Assembly: GCA_002110485.1 (NCBI GenBank)
Contig: MOWL01000067.1
Span: 3,100,001-3,164,000, forward strand
From: Emergomyces orientalis
Taxonomy: Eukaryota > Ascomycota > Eurotiomycetes > Onygenales > Ajellomycetaceae
DNA length: 64,000 bases
Reading direction: 5' to 3'
This document shows, one piece after another, positions 12,301-22,121 of the stretch (position 1 is the first letter of the stretch; the number at the start of each line of letters is the position of its first letter). Under the pieces are notes generated by a model. That model made no database searches. It was not told the origin of the DNA and worked only from the letters and a program-made list of their open reading frames with translations. A program made the translations under genes and the position numbers.

Positions 12301-13469
12301 AGGAAATCGATCTCCTCATAAAATATACAAACGAAACGCCTCTTGAACCGTATGACATCGTTTCAGATCCCAAAACCGTTTTCTCTCTCTCTCTCCTTTA
12401 CAACAGCATGGTACGTACAAAGTACCACAAACCCCAAAAAGGAACGCTTCTAACAAAACATAAACAGCAATGGCTTGTCAACAGCCTCTCCCGCATTCGC
12501 CACATAACGACCCACGACACCGACTCCAGCCGGCCCCAATCCACTGGCCGAATCCCCCACACGCGGCGCTGGACGCTCCTCTCCTCCATAAAAGCCAATC
12601 GCGACAGTTCCAGCACCTCGATCCGTCTCCCCATGACCGAAGACTCCGTTCTCGGCTTCGATACCACGCTGGAATCGCTTCAAAATCTCGCCTTAACGGC
12701 CCTACTAACCCTACACATCGACATTCGCTGCGGCGCCATCCACATGGTCACCCGCAGCCTCGCCAGCAACACTTCCTCTTCCACACTCCCAACCAGCCCA
12801 GTTTCCGCCCCAAACACTGCAGAGTCGCAACACATCTTACCCACCCCGCCCTCTTCCGCGTCACCCGCAATCATAGAATTGAACAACGACCTCATCTCCT
12901 TCGACGCCAACATCGCCACCTACCTCGGCCCCAACGAATGCCGTTTCATAACATCCGGCCTAGCACAGTTGATAGACCGCGCTTTTGTCTCCGCAACCCG
13001 CTTCATAGGCGCAATGAACCACAACGGCGCCCTACGTCTACAACTCGACGTGCTAGTTCTGCAGCAGAATTTGAAAAATATCATCGTACATCCTCCACTG
13101 CCATCTTCCACCTCCATGCCATCCAAAGACACCAAGCCATTCCAGCAAACGGAACAAGGAGAAGAAATAATCGCGCTACCCCGCTCCGCCAAATTCCTCG
13201 ACTGGTTCCTCGACGGCGCGGAGAAAGCACTCGAGCACGCGCAAGCCGAGCAGGAAGAGTTCAAGAAACATGGTCGCGAGAAGGCGCTACAGGCGGGTAA
13301 TGGGGAGCCGTTTACGTATGAAGAGCTGAAGGTATTGGTAGAATTGTGCTTTTCCGCAATTCTGAAGGGGCCTGAGGGGCGGGAGAGTAGTCGCGAGGAC
13401 TTTTTGGCGGCGAAGAGGGCCAGTGGAGATGCGTTGTTGAGGTTGAGTGAGGTTATGTGGGATTCGTAA
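9397..13469 (+). CDS. SEC8: Exocyst complex subunit Sec8
   Basis: A subunit of the eight-protein exocyst, which tethers secretory vesicles to the plasma membrane at growth sites. Nine exons: 9397-9757 (or -9835), 9874-10047, 10120-11111, 11192-11308, 11369-11812, 11873-12008, 12075-12220, 12303-12410 and 12468-13469, all joining in frame. The product is 1159 residues with the first donor (GTAGGT at 9758) or 1185 with the second (GTAAGA at 9836). I prefer the first because it joins PIE to DILRMIQQEWDFM, which looks more like the conserved Sec8 start. The N-terminus is disordered, Ser/Gly/Arg-rich. The conserved region follows, including VQVGLQLMDSSTLGRADREPD, the coiled-coil part near the HHQGFNSSIGTYHTIQSS stretch, and a long helical body. 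Start: an in-frame ATG at 9193 is possible but would add only low-complexity residues. Confidence 0.92.
12234..12253 (+). repeat. (C6A)-type repeat in a SEC8 intron
   Basis: Three runs of six C separated by single A residues lie inside the intron 12221-12302. The complementary strand is a run of G tracts that could in principle form a G-quadruplex. It is intronic, so it does not affect the protein. Confidence 0.8.
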
Positions 13470-14300
13470 CGTCGCGGGAGACCGGAGGGGAGGGGGGGCT
13501 ATATAAAGAGTGACGGAGGAGCGCGGAGGGTTTGGTTTATGTGTTTGTTCTTCTTGGCGATTTTATTTCCTTTTGGCGTTTCTTCGTTTTTGAATTTGAG
13601 ATCCATGCTCCCCTTTTTTTTTTTTCTTTTCCTCCATTATTATTATTATTACCCTTTCTTTCTCCGTCAATGTGATGGTATGTACTCTACTGTAGAATAC
13701 AACAATATTGACCACTATTTCTCCATCTTCTACTGTACGTGGTAGACATCCTTGAAAATAATTAATTCCATCTCATACCCTTTCATCACTCGCCCGTAAC
13801 CTCTATCCTACCTCCCCCTCCCCCTCCGTTCCTTAGTTATGTAAACGACCTAAAATAAAACTCCACCGCCTCACTCACACCTCTCTCCCTCGCTTCCACA
13901 TCTCGTCCCACCTCCTTTCTCCCCTCTCATCCACACCGCCAGCCCGTTTCATAATCTCACTACACTCCAGAACAAATTCCCCAGGCCAGACACTCACCTA
14001 GCTAACGGATCAACGGTATCTTTCATGTGTCCCTTCCCCCTTTTCCTTTCCTTTCCTTCCCTTTCTTTCTTCGATTCCCTATTTGCTTTAACCAAAATAA
14101 AATAAAATAAAATAAAAGTAGTAGGGAAAGTGAACATCAGAAAAGAAAAATATAGTATATAATAGAATGTTTAAAAATTCAGATCAAAGCAATATAAATA
14201 ATACAGTTAAGAACAGAGGGATGAGTTAAAGTAAGTGTACTTGTAAAATAACATGCCACAGGAAACTATGATAATTATAATAATAAATTTGTTTTGTCTT

Positions 14301-14347
<47 letters not shown>

Positions 14348-15007
14348 TAAAAATAAAGCATTTTCATTTCTCATTGCTCAATTATCCTTTTCATTCCCCC
14401 CTCTCTCTCTTTCTCTTACCTTTCTTCCCTCCTCAGCATGAGCGTGAGAAAGAAAGAAAAAAAAAAGAAAAAAACCAACTGCAAACGAACCAAGCAAGCA
14501 AGCAAAGCAAAGCAAAGAAACAGGACAGACAGGTAGAAATCAGATCATCATCAAATTGGTGTCAAGAGAGAGTTTTGAACATGAATGAATAAAGAGCACA
14601 AAACAGGAGAACTGGAAAAAAGCAGGAAAAAAAAGAAAAGAAAATAGCAATCATTCCAGCCGTTACAAAAACAAAAACTGAAGGGGTTCAGCAACAAGGA
14701 AAATAAAAATAAAAGAATAACTTAGAAAGAGAAAAGAGAGAGCGCAGCAAAAGAAGAACAATACTATATATAAGGCAGAAAAAAGGTCATCCATGAGAGA
14801 AAACACACAAGAAAAAGAAGAAAAAAACACCTCCCACCACAGGAAAACAAAGAGTATCAAAAGAAGAAAAGAGACCAAGACCAAGTGAAAGAAACTCGGA
14901 AACATTCAGACACGAAACAGAAGCAAATAACTCAAAGAACAATATAACATATATATCAGACTATTTTTTACCCCTTTCTCACTCCCTCCCAACCTCAACC
15001 CCAACCC
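13470..15007. other. Repeat-rich intergenic region between convergent genes
   Basis: Shared 3' space of SEC8 and the bHLH gene. It holds polypyrimidine runs near 13600-13670 and 14030-14080, a short AAAAT tandem near 14095-14115, a TA/TG microsatellite at 14301-14347, and purine-rich stretches (AG, GAAA) from 14440 to 14900. Small ORFs here are translations of these simple repeats. I see no gene. Confidence 0.6.
14301..14347. repeat. (TA)n(TG)n microsatellite
   Basis: About eleven TA units run directly into about twelve TG units. It is non-coding and likely variable in length between strains. Confidence 0.9.
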
Positions 15008-16060
15008 TTACTCCTGCCCCTGCCCCCCTTGCCCTCCCTGCCCCCCAACCTGCTGCTGCCCCTGCTCCCCCCCATCAACGTCCAACAACCCCAAATCCTT
15101 CTCATCCTCTTCGTAATCATCAAACTCCAACCCAGCTTCCCTACAGCGCTGAATCCACTTACTAGCCACCTCCCCACGCCGATTCACCTCGCTCTTAAGC
15201 TTCGTGTTCTGCGCACTAATCTCTGCCAGCGCATGGTTCGTCGTCATATTCGCCGTATCCCAGCGCGCAGCCATGTCCTTGGCTTCGTCTTGTAGCTTGT
15301 TGATGTAGTGGATGGCCCGTTGGAGGATGGAGCCCTTGGCCTTTTCGCAGCCGGGCACCATCTTGGCAATTTCATTGATGCCTTCGTTGATTGTTTCGCG
15401 TCGGCGGCGTTCGACTGGGGGATTTATATGTTAGCACGCGATAATATATACTTATATATATATGGATGAAAAATTGTGGTCTCACCTTCTTTATGGTTAT
15501 TTTTGCGAATGGTGTGCCACTCCGCAGAGCCGACTGTTGGTTTCGGGTTAATATTTTGCGCTTCGCGCGCCGCGTAGACGGCCGCAGCGGTCGAATGCCC
15601 ATGCACGTTGGTCATGGGAACTTGGTTAACGTCATCAGTGAACGTGAGACCATGAGCGAGCGCGGCGTTGTTCTCGAAGCTTGGGTCTGGTGGGGGGTAT
15701 TTAGACTGTGGGCTGTGGGCGGCCAAAGCAGCCTTGGCTGTCATGGCGTTGTCGTCGGACACTCCATTCTGATTTCCCACATGCTGTAATAGCTGTTGGT
15801 CGATCTGGCTGAGCTCAGTCGTGTTGTTGGGTAGACCGTGAGTGTCGTATCCTGATATGGGACAAATGTTAGTTGAAACTATGATCCACGGTACGCCTGA
15901 TAAGAGGGATTTTGCATTGCGAACCATGAAGATTCCCGTTTGAATTTTGCCCATGCGCAGAGCGTGTCATACGCTGTCCGTCGCCAGCGTCCATCATTTC
16001 ACGCTTGCGTTTATTTGAGCCTGTTGATCCGTCGGTAGGGTTCATTTGCTGATCGGACAT
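15008..16060 (-). CDS. CBF1: bHLH transcription factor, Cbf1-like
   Basis: A nuclear basic helix-loop-helix protein expected to bind CACGTG; in yeast Cbf1 controls sulfur/methionine genes and binds centromere element CDEI. Exons 15925-16060, 15486-15851 and 15008-15414 give 302 residues. An early basic stretch (NKRKRE) follows the N-terminus. The bHLH begins at about residue 160: the basic region and helix 1 read ERRRRETINEGINEIAK, with the Glu and Arg residues needed for E-box recognition, and helix 2 contains KGSILQRAIHYINKLQDE. A leucine/coiled-coil segment follows (about 225-250), then an acidic patch and a Gly/Gln-rich tail. The first intron uses a weak donor (GTTCGC at 15924); a second candidate (GTACCG, near 15893) would make a 42-base intron, so the junction around residue 46 is uncertain. 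The long upstream region holds several E-boxes, which would fit self-regulation. Confidence 0.86.
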
Positions 16061-17236
16061 AGTAAAACTGTTGGGGCAAATCCTTCCGCGGTATTTAGAT
16101 CAACTTCAAGATTAGTGTCAGCATCCATTGTCGCACAACAAAAATGGAACCAAGCTATGCTAAAAAAATTTAAAAAAAAAACAGTTCCAGTTCGGGGGAA
16201 CCAAGCTCCTGTAGGGTCACGCGAAAAGGGAGTCGAACAATCTCCAACGATCACGGGCAATGGTTGGTTGTGTTTTGTAAGAGGAAAACACGGGCTGAAT
16301 TTGCTGGTAAACGGGGGCCCCGATTCCAATCGAGCCCGCAATCAAGATATTTGGAGGCAGTGCTGCAGAGGACGCGTTCTTTTTTGAGACCAAGGAGACA
16401 CAGCAGGGTCAGGAGGGGAAATAGTGGCCGGGGCGTTCATTCACATTGTGCGTGCTTGTGTCCCCAGCCGTGATAGACAGCTACGGGGAACAAAACCAGG
16501 AATGAAATATCCTGGGAAGGGAACGAAACGCGACACTGTTGGTAGGGGGCGGGTTTCTGCTGGTGGTGGTGGTGGTGGTTGGGGCCGAGATATCCAGGCG
16601 TAATGTGCAACATTTCGACGAGGGACGAGAAAAGAAAACAACGAAAATAGAAAGGGAAAAAAAACCCACCACAACGCGAGGGCAAGTCTGGCAAGATGGC
16701 TGAATAAAACTCTAGTTTCGAGGATTGGACCCTAATTAGATTCTGTAGAGAAACAGCTTGTAAGTCTAACTGGATGTTGTTTGGTAGACACGCATCAGCA
16801 GGGGTCTGCGATGCGAGTCGAGTATACATGCAGCAAGAGGGCACCGGGAAACCATTGACAAGGGCCCATTGCATCCAGAAACATCGCGCGACCAGGTCGA
16901 GCGATATTTAGGGGTAATGGCAAGGAGCTAGGAGGGGATATATATAGATAGGATTGATAGATGGGTAGGGAGGGGGAGGGGGAGGAGTGGGGTATAAAGG
17001 GAGAGGAAGAGGAGAAGACGCGAGAAGAAGACATGATGGGAGAATTGTTGTCGCGAGATTGAAGCTGGAGGAAACACGCGACGACCATGGCGAGAAGGCA
17101 GGGGAAAGCAGTCGAACTTGACGATGCTGAGGATGCTGATGATGCTGAGGATGAAGAAGATGAAGTTTTGGAAATTTTGGAATTATTTTTGATGATGGAA
17201 GCGCGTTTCTTCTGACTTACTCGTTGGTGGTTTTAT

Positions 17237-17257
17237 CAGGTGACAACAGGTCACCTG
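17237..17257. promoter_or_regulatory. E-box inverted repeat upstream of the bHLH gene
   Basis: A perfect inverted repeat with 8-base arms, CAGGTGAC and GTCACCTG, around the 5-base spacer AACAG. Each arm includes an E-box of the CANNTG type. It lies about 1.2 kb upstream of the bHLH start codon. Function as a binding site is inferred. Confidence 0.5.
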
Positions 17258-17633
17258 CTTTTCTCTGGGGTATAGATAGAGAAGAGAAGATATAGAGAGT
17301 TATAAAAAGGTCCGCAAAATGAATTTTAAAAAAAGATACTCAGCGAGGAGGCAGGCTAGTTTGACGGGTAATAAAAAGGGAGAAAACAAAATAGTAATAG
17401 GGGGGGGGGGGAGAGAAGATAGACCTGGATATATGATATACGGGGGATATACAAGACTTGAGGGATGAGAGAGAACGAGAGGAGAGCGCTCACGTGGCGA
17501 GGAAGGAAGAGGAGGAGGAGACGAGCCTCGCTTATTAAGACAGTTTGTTGGGGCTACGGCTGCCAGCAAGATCCCGTGACGCAAAATCAAATACAGCAGC
17601 AACTTCTTGTATAGTATCTAGTGGGTATGGTGT

Positions 17634-17634
17634 G

Positions 17635-17666
<32 letters not shown>
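17634..17666. repeat. (GT)n microsatellite
   Basis: An almost pure GT tract of about sixteen units in non-coding DNA. Confidence 0.9.
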
Positions 17667-17668
<2 letters not shown>

Positions 17669-18278
17669 CCATAGCTGATGTGGAATATATCCTATATGGA
17701 TCAACTTTCTATTACATGAAATAATGGCACCTCAGGGCTCTTCTCTTACATCATTGCCACATTCTTTTACACACCCACCCACACCCATTTTGATACTAGT
17801 AGTTATCACTACCACCACCACCACCACCAACTACAGCACCAACATCAACAACATCCTCATCCTCACCACACCCCCTTTTACTACTCTTCTTCTCCTCTCC
17901 TTCTTCCTCTTCTCCCTCTTCTTCCCATCTCTCCCCCCTCCTCTACGCGGATCATGTGCCCCAATCCCGTGGCCAGCCCCTTGCACACAGCCAGAGAAGT
18001 GGCTGGCTGACCAATCATCTCGCGCTCTGGCCCCCTGATTGGCTGTGCACCGCCCTCGGATCACGCGGCCTGTCTAGCCTCTTTGGGGCCACCCGCTAAA
18101 CCCCTTTTGGGGATCCAGGCCATTTGGTTCTCCTGCAATTTTGTGAACCAGAGGCCCGTGCGTGGAGGGGGGGGGTTGGTTTGTTGACACGTGAACTCAG
18201 TTTGCCCTAATTCAATTCCTTTGTTTCGTCCCTTCCCCTTGGGCTGTCTCGTTATGGCAGTGGTTGATATCTACTACG

Positions 18279-18365
18279 TACCTAGGTACCTATGTATGTA
18301 CTGTTCTATGACATACTTTGGCCTGGCGTCGTCTTGTAGGTAGGTACCTAGGTAAGTACTACCTA
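18279..18365. repeat. Cluster of TACCTAGGTA-like palindromes
   Basis: Two copies of the palindrome TACCTAGGTA (about 18279 and 18345) with flanking partial copies such as GTAGGTAGGTACC and TACCTATG. The motif recurs in weaker form near 31065 and 31370. Motifs of this kind are common in promoters of filamentous ascomycetes (general knowledge); the role is unknown. Confidence 0.6.
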
Positions 18366-19421
18366 ATAACACCGCTCTCTCTCCCTCCATCATTTGCATT
18401 CTACGCTTCTGCTATCGTGCTGCTATGCATATCTTCAACCCCACCGCCCCGCAGTCTACAATCTACGGGGCTGACGACATTCAGCGTTTTCTCTCCTCAT
18501 GATATGACCCTGCGGTCAATCAAAATCCACACCTCCCACCCTCCTTTTACACACGCTGCATGAACCGGGGGGGAAAGATTGTATAATATCCCGCCTCACC
18601 TTCTGCAAATCAAGTTAATACCTAGATATGTAGCAGAAAGTACGAAAAGGGAAAACGGAGAGAAGGAGAAGAAAGAAAGAAGAACGCCATGCCAACCAAT
18701 GCCCTGCCACATGTTAATCATCCGCAAGCAAAAATGGGATATCCCTTTCCCTCCCTACTCACCTGGGTGCATCCCTTCAAAAATGCCTGATTCTTGTTGC
18801 GCATCTAACCTAACATAATCTTATTTTGGTGTACGCCTCTTCTGTCCTGTAGCTGGCCATTCATATGCTCAAGTAGCACTTTTCTTTTCCTTTCGGGTCT
18901 GGCTTTCTGGCTCGTGATAGCTACTAGTAACTACTAGCTGTTAGGCAGAGGAGTTAAGGAGTAAAACAGTCAAAAAAGGTAAAAAAAAAAGAAAGAAAGA
19001 TTCCACGACGCTGCTGTCATTTTTTAACCTTTCTCCAAGATCTTGGACTAGTTACGTACTCCACTAATATATACAGTCTGGTGGTTTGAGGCGCAAGCTG
19101 TATGTTATGCACTACTTGTAGGATGTTTTGTCCATGTACGGGCCGTTCTCTTATAGCTGGGGTTTTTTTTTTTTTTGGTTTGCTTGATCTGCCTTGCTGC
19201 GGAAAGAAGAGTTCAAACCAGCTGAAAAAGCTGACCAAAAAGTGTCATCTCTAATAAAACAATCCAACAAGGCGTGCAGAAAATATTGTATGATCTGGTT
19301 TTCTTTGTCTCCTTAGTAACTCTAGAATCCATTGATTCGACCGGGAGAAAGGTAAATAGATGCGAATAAATTGTCCCCCGTGGGAGAAACACTCAGTTAT
19401 CAAAGACACCAAGATATCATC

Positions 19422-19853
19422 CTAATCCTCATCATCATCATTATCATCCTCATCCTCAGCCCCCGGCTCCCTCATCCGAAACGCCATCTTCGGTTCCGTG
19501 TCCGTATCAACAAAACAAACCTCTTCCTCCGCACGACCCAGCATCTCCCACACCACAATCTTCGCTTCTTCGCCCAACCCTCTTTCTCTCCCCCTCTCCT
19601 TCCCACTCCCCATCCGCCTAATCCCCACAACACAGCTACTCCCCGCATACCTCGCCACCCCATCCCCATCCCCCCCAATCCTAAAACCCCCCTCCTCAAC
19701 CCCGACCCGATTCGCAAAGACGAGAATAACCTCCTCTTCCCCTAGCTCCCCCTCCCCTCCCCCCGCCTGTTTCCGGCTCGCAACCACCAACGGCCAAAAC
19801 CTCAGAAGCCAATATTTAAATGTCTCCAAATCCGGGCAGCACGCCAAAGACCC

Positions 19854-19887
<34 letters not shown>

Positions 19888-20288
19888 CCATCATCAGCAT
19901 CCGAAGTTTCCATCCCGAGCTCCACAGGCTTCAACAGCGTCAGCCAGGCCATGGGTAACAGGACGAGTTTTGCGCCGCTGGCGAGGACATGCGTGGCGAA
20001 TTCGTAGTTGGTCCAGGGGGTGAGGAATTTGTAGGGGTTTATGTCCATGCAGATGCCGATGGCGGTGGGGGTGGTAACTTTGGGGGCAGGTGTGATCGTC
20101 GTGGTGGTGGTGGTGGTGGAAGGGAGCTGGAGATGCAAAAAGCCTTTCCCGTTCCGTCCCTCGGCAGCCCATGGTTCGTCGGTGTAGTATAAGAAGCGCT
20201 TTTGGTAGTTGTAGAGGGTGGAGCCGGTTGGGGAGACGATGAGGGCGGAGTTGAAGCGGGATGGTGAGTTGGCGTCATTATCATTAGG

Positions 20289-20333
<45 letters not shown>

Positions 20334-21307
20334 GGGTGAAGTAGTGATATCCGTTCCGCTGCCTTCGCCATTTGTAGTTTTCATGCTTCCGTTGTGTGTC
20401 ATTTTACCTTCGGCTTCAGGCTCGTTTTCTTTTCGATTGCCATCTACATGCCAATCTTCTGGCAGTTCATCATCATGGTCTTTCTTTCCAACAGTCATAT
20501 TTGTATCACTTGTCAGCGGCAATGGTAATGGCAGGGATGCTGATACTGATGCCGATGTTTTTGAATTCGACCTATTCTCTGCTCCCGCTTCTGCGAGTTC
20601 GGGATAACCCACGCACACGACGCAGCCGAGACGGCGCGCGGTGGATCGAGCCCATTGGGCTGTTGGCCCTGATTCTGTGGGCTCCAGATATGGCCGGATG
20701 GCCTGCAGAGAAGGAAAGTTGTAGCCTGCAGGGAAGAATTAGTCCGGTATTCTTTTCATGTTGCATGATTACTCGGGGTATAATATAAAATGTAAAAATG
20801 GGGTTAATATCACTCTGTCTGTACCATGCAGGGGATGGATGGACGGATGAATTATAAGGCGGTATCCAAAATTTGGATTTGAATCGAGGTCCATTTGAAA
20901 TCAAATGGCATACCCATCCCTCCACCCATCACATCATCCAAGATCTTATTCATACACCCATAACAAAAAACAACACACAAGCTGCAATCCAAACCAAAAA
21001 GTGATACGCCAACGGAAACATCAGAAGAAACATAGAAAAGGAGAGAGAAAGCTCACCTACCAGTAAACGCCATCTCCGGCAACACCAACACATCCAACAA
21101 TCCCGCCGCAGCACCGGCGCCCGCGCCAGCCGCCACACCTCCCCTACCGCCACCACCACCACCACTACCCTTCCACTCCTCTCGTTCAGCCCCACGTTTC
21201 AATCCCATCAACTTCTTCTCCAAATTATCCACCAGCGCGTTCGCGCGGCGGATATTCCCCTCCACATCGCCCCGCCGCGGCGAGAGCTGGAGGGTGGCGA
21301 TTCGCAT
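19422..21307 (-). CDS. NTA1: Protein N-terminal asparagine/glutamine amidase (Nta1-like)
   Basis: A carbon-nitrogen hydrolase of the nitrilase superfamily that deamidates N-terminal Asn or Gln to Asp or Glu, feeding the Arg/N-degron pathway. Exons 21061-21307 and 19422-20725 join in frame to 516 residues (yeast Nta1 is 457); the intron is 335 bases, long for this window. The Glu-Lys-Cys catalytic triad is visible: E78 in LPEMAFTG, K258 in YNYQKRFLYYTDEP, C308 in GICMDINPY. The N-terminus MRIATLQLSPRRGD is typical. What is odd is the amount of low complexity: a Gly/Ala-rich insert just before E78, an acidic/Ser/Thr-rich insert of over 90 residues between the first strand and the Lys region with about 14 Asn in a row, a (Asp)n(Gly)n run after the Cys region, and an acidic C-terminal tail. 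All are encoded by trinucleotide repeats. Confidence 0.88.
19850..19893. repeat. (ACC)n(ATC)n tract in NTA1
   Basis: An in-frame trinucleotide tract inside NTA1 exon 2, read on the minus strand as a run of Asp followed by a run of Gly. Confidence 0.85.
20292..20333. repeat. (ATT)n tract in NTA1
   Basis: About fourteen ATT/GTT units, read on the minus strand as about 14 consecutive Asn codons in the large insertion of NTA1. Length variation would keep the frame. Confidence 0.9.
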
Positions 21308-22121
21308 TCTGAGATTGCGGTGATGTACGAGTGATTATGTATGACCTTGTAAACAACGGAAGGGGGGATTTGCGGAGAATGATAGAAGATACAGTAACTA
21401 GGTGTTGACAAGGTTCTCCAAAGAGTGGAATAGACATAGATGTACTGTATATTGCTTGTAGCTCTGATTTCCCAGGCCAACCCTGTACGGTCATGTGACC
21501 CAAGAACTGTCTTCGATTAATTGCACTTCAAATGAAAAGCGGTTATGGATGAAGGCGAAAAAGAACGATAACTGAGCTAGTAGAGTAACTACTATTATTG
21601 AATGCCTCGGCACTCATCATAAAGAGAAGAGAAATTAAAAAGAATAAACTGAGATGATAAAATAGAGGCTGAGCAGACTAGTCATAGTAAAGGGTTGACG
21701 CGACGAATTTCATTTCAGATATATTATATAATCCTTTCCTGGTAGTTATCGAATTATTTAAAGTTTTGGAACATTTCATTCAAAACATCCGATGAAGAAA
21801 AAAATTAAAAAAAAGGGGGCCTTTTCTCATGTTCTCTAAACCTAACCTAAACGAAAATGCTAAATTCATGAATAGAACTATCCAAACATCCATACCCAGT
21901 TGACCTAAGTAAGACACCCTCAGAAAAAAAGGGTATGTACAGTACATACATACAAATCAAAGTGAAACTCCTAAAAATAAAACGCCAAGGCCCAGCGCAA
22001 AAAAAATCTGTAGCCCGACGGACGAGGATATATAAAGCGTTCCACTGCGCCCAAGGCAAACAATTCCCCCGCATGTGTAATATTTCCATAATCATCATCG
22101 TCACAATCATAACCATCACCA
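21308..22121. other. Intergenic region between two minus-strand genes
   Basis: Promoter of NTA1 and 3' flank of SAC3. AT-rich in the middle (21580-21830). No gene, RNA or repeat of note. Confidence 0.55.

Larger units (their letters stand above)
16061..19421. other. Long intergenic/promoter region upstream of the bHLH gene
   Basis: About 3.4 kb without a supportable gene. It contains an E-box inverted repeat (17237-17257), CACGTG at 17491-17496 and 18188-18193, a run of about twelve G at 17400-17411, a GT microsatellite (17634-17666), an ACC tract (17808-17830), CCAAT-type elements at about 18011 and 18038, and a cluster of TACCTAGGTA-like palindromes (18279-18365). The part next to 16060 probably includes a long 5' leader of the bHLH gene; the part near 19400 is 3' to NTA1. 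Short ORFs here are mostly repeat translations. Confidence 0.55.

Noticed and set aside
12470..13300. 276-codon open frame on the plus strand
   Set aside because: It is a shifted-frame shadow of the last SEC8 exon, with His/Arg/Pro-rich content and no start context.
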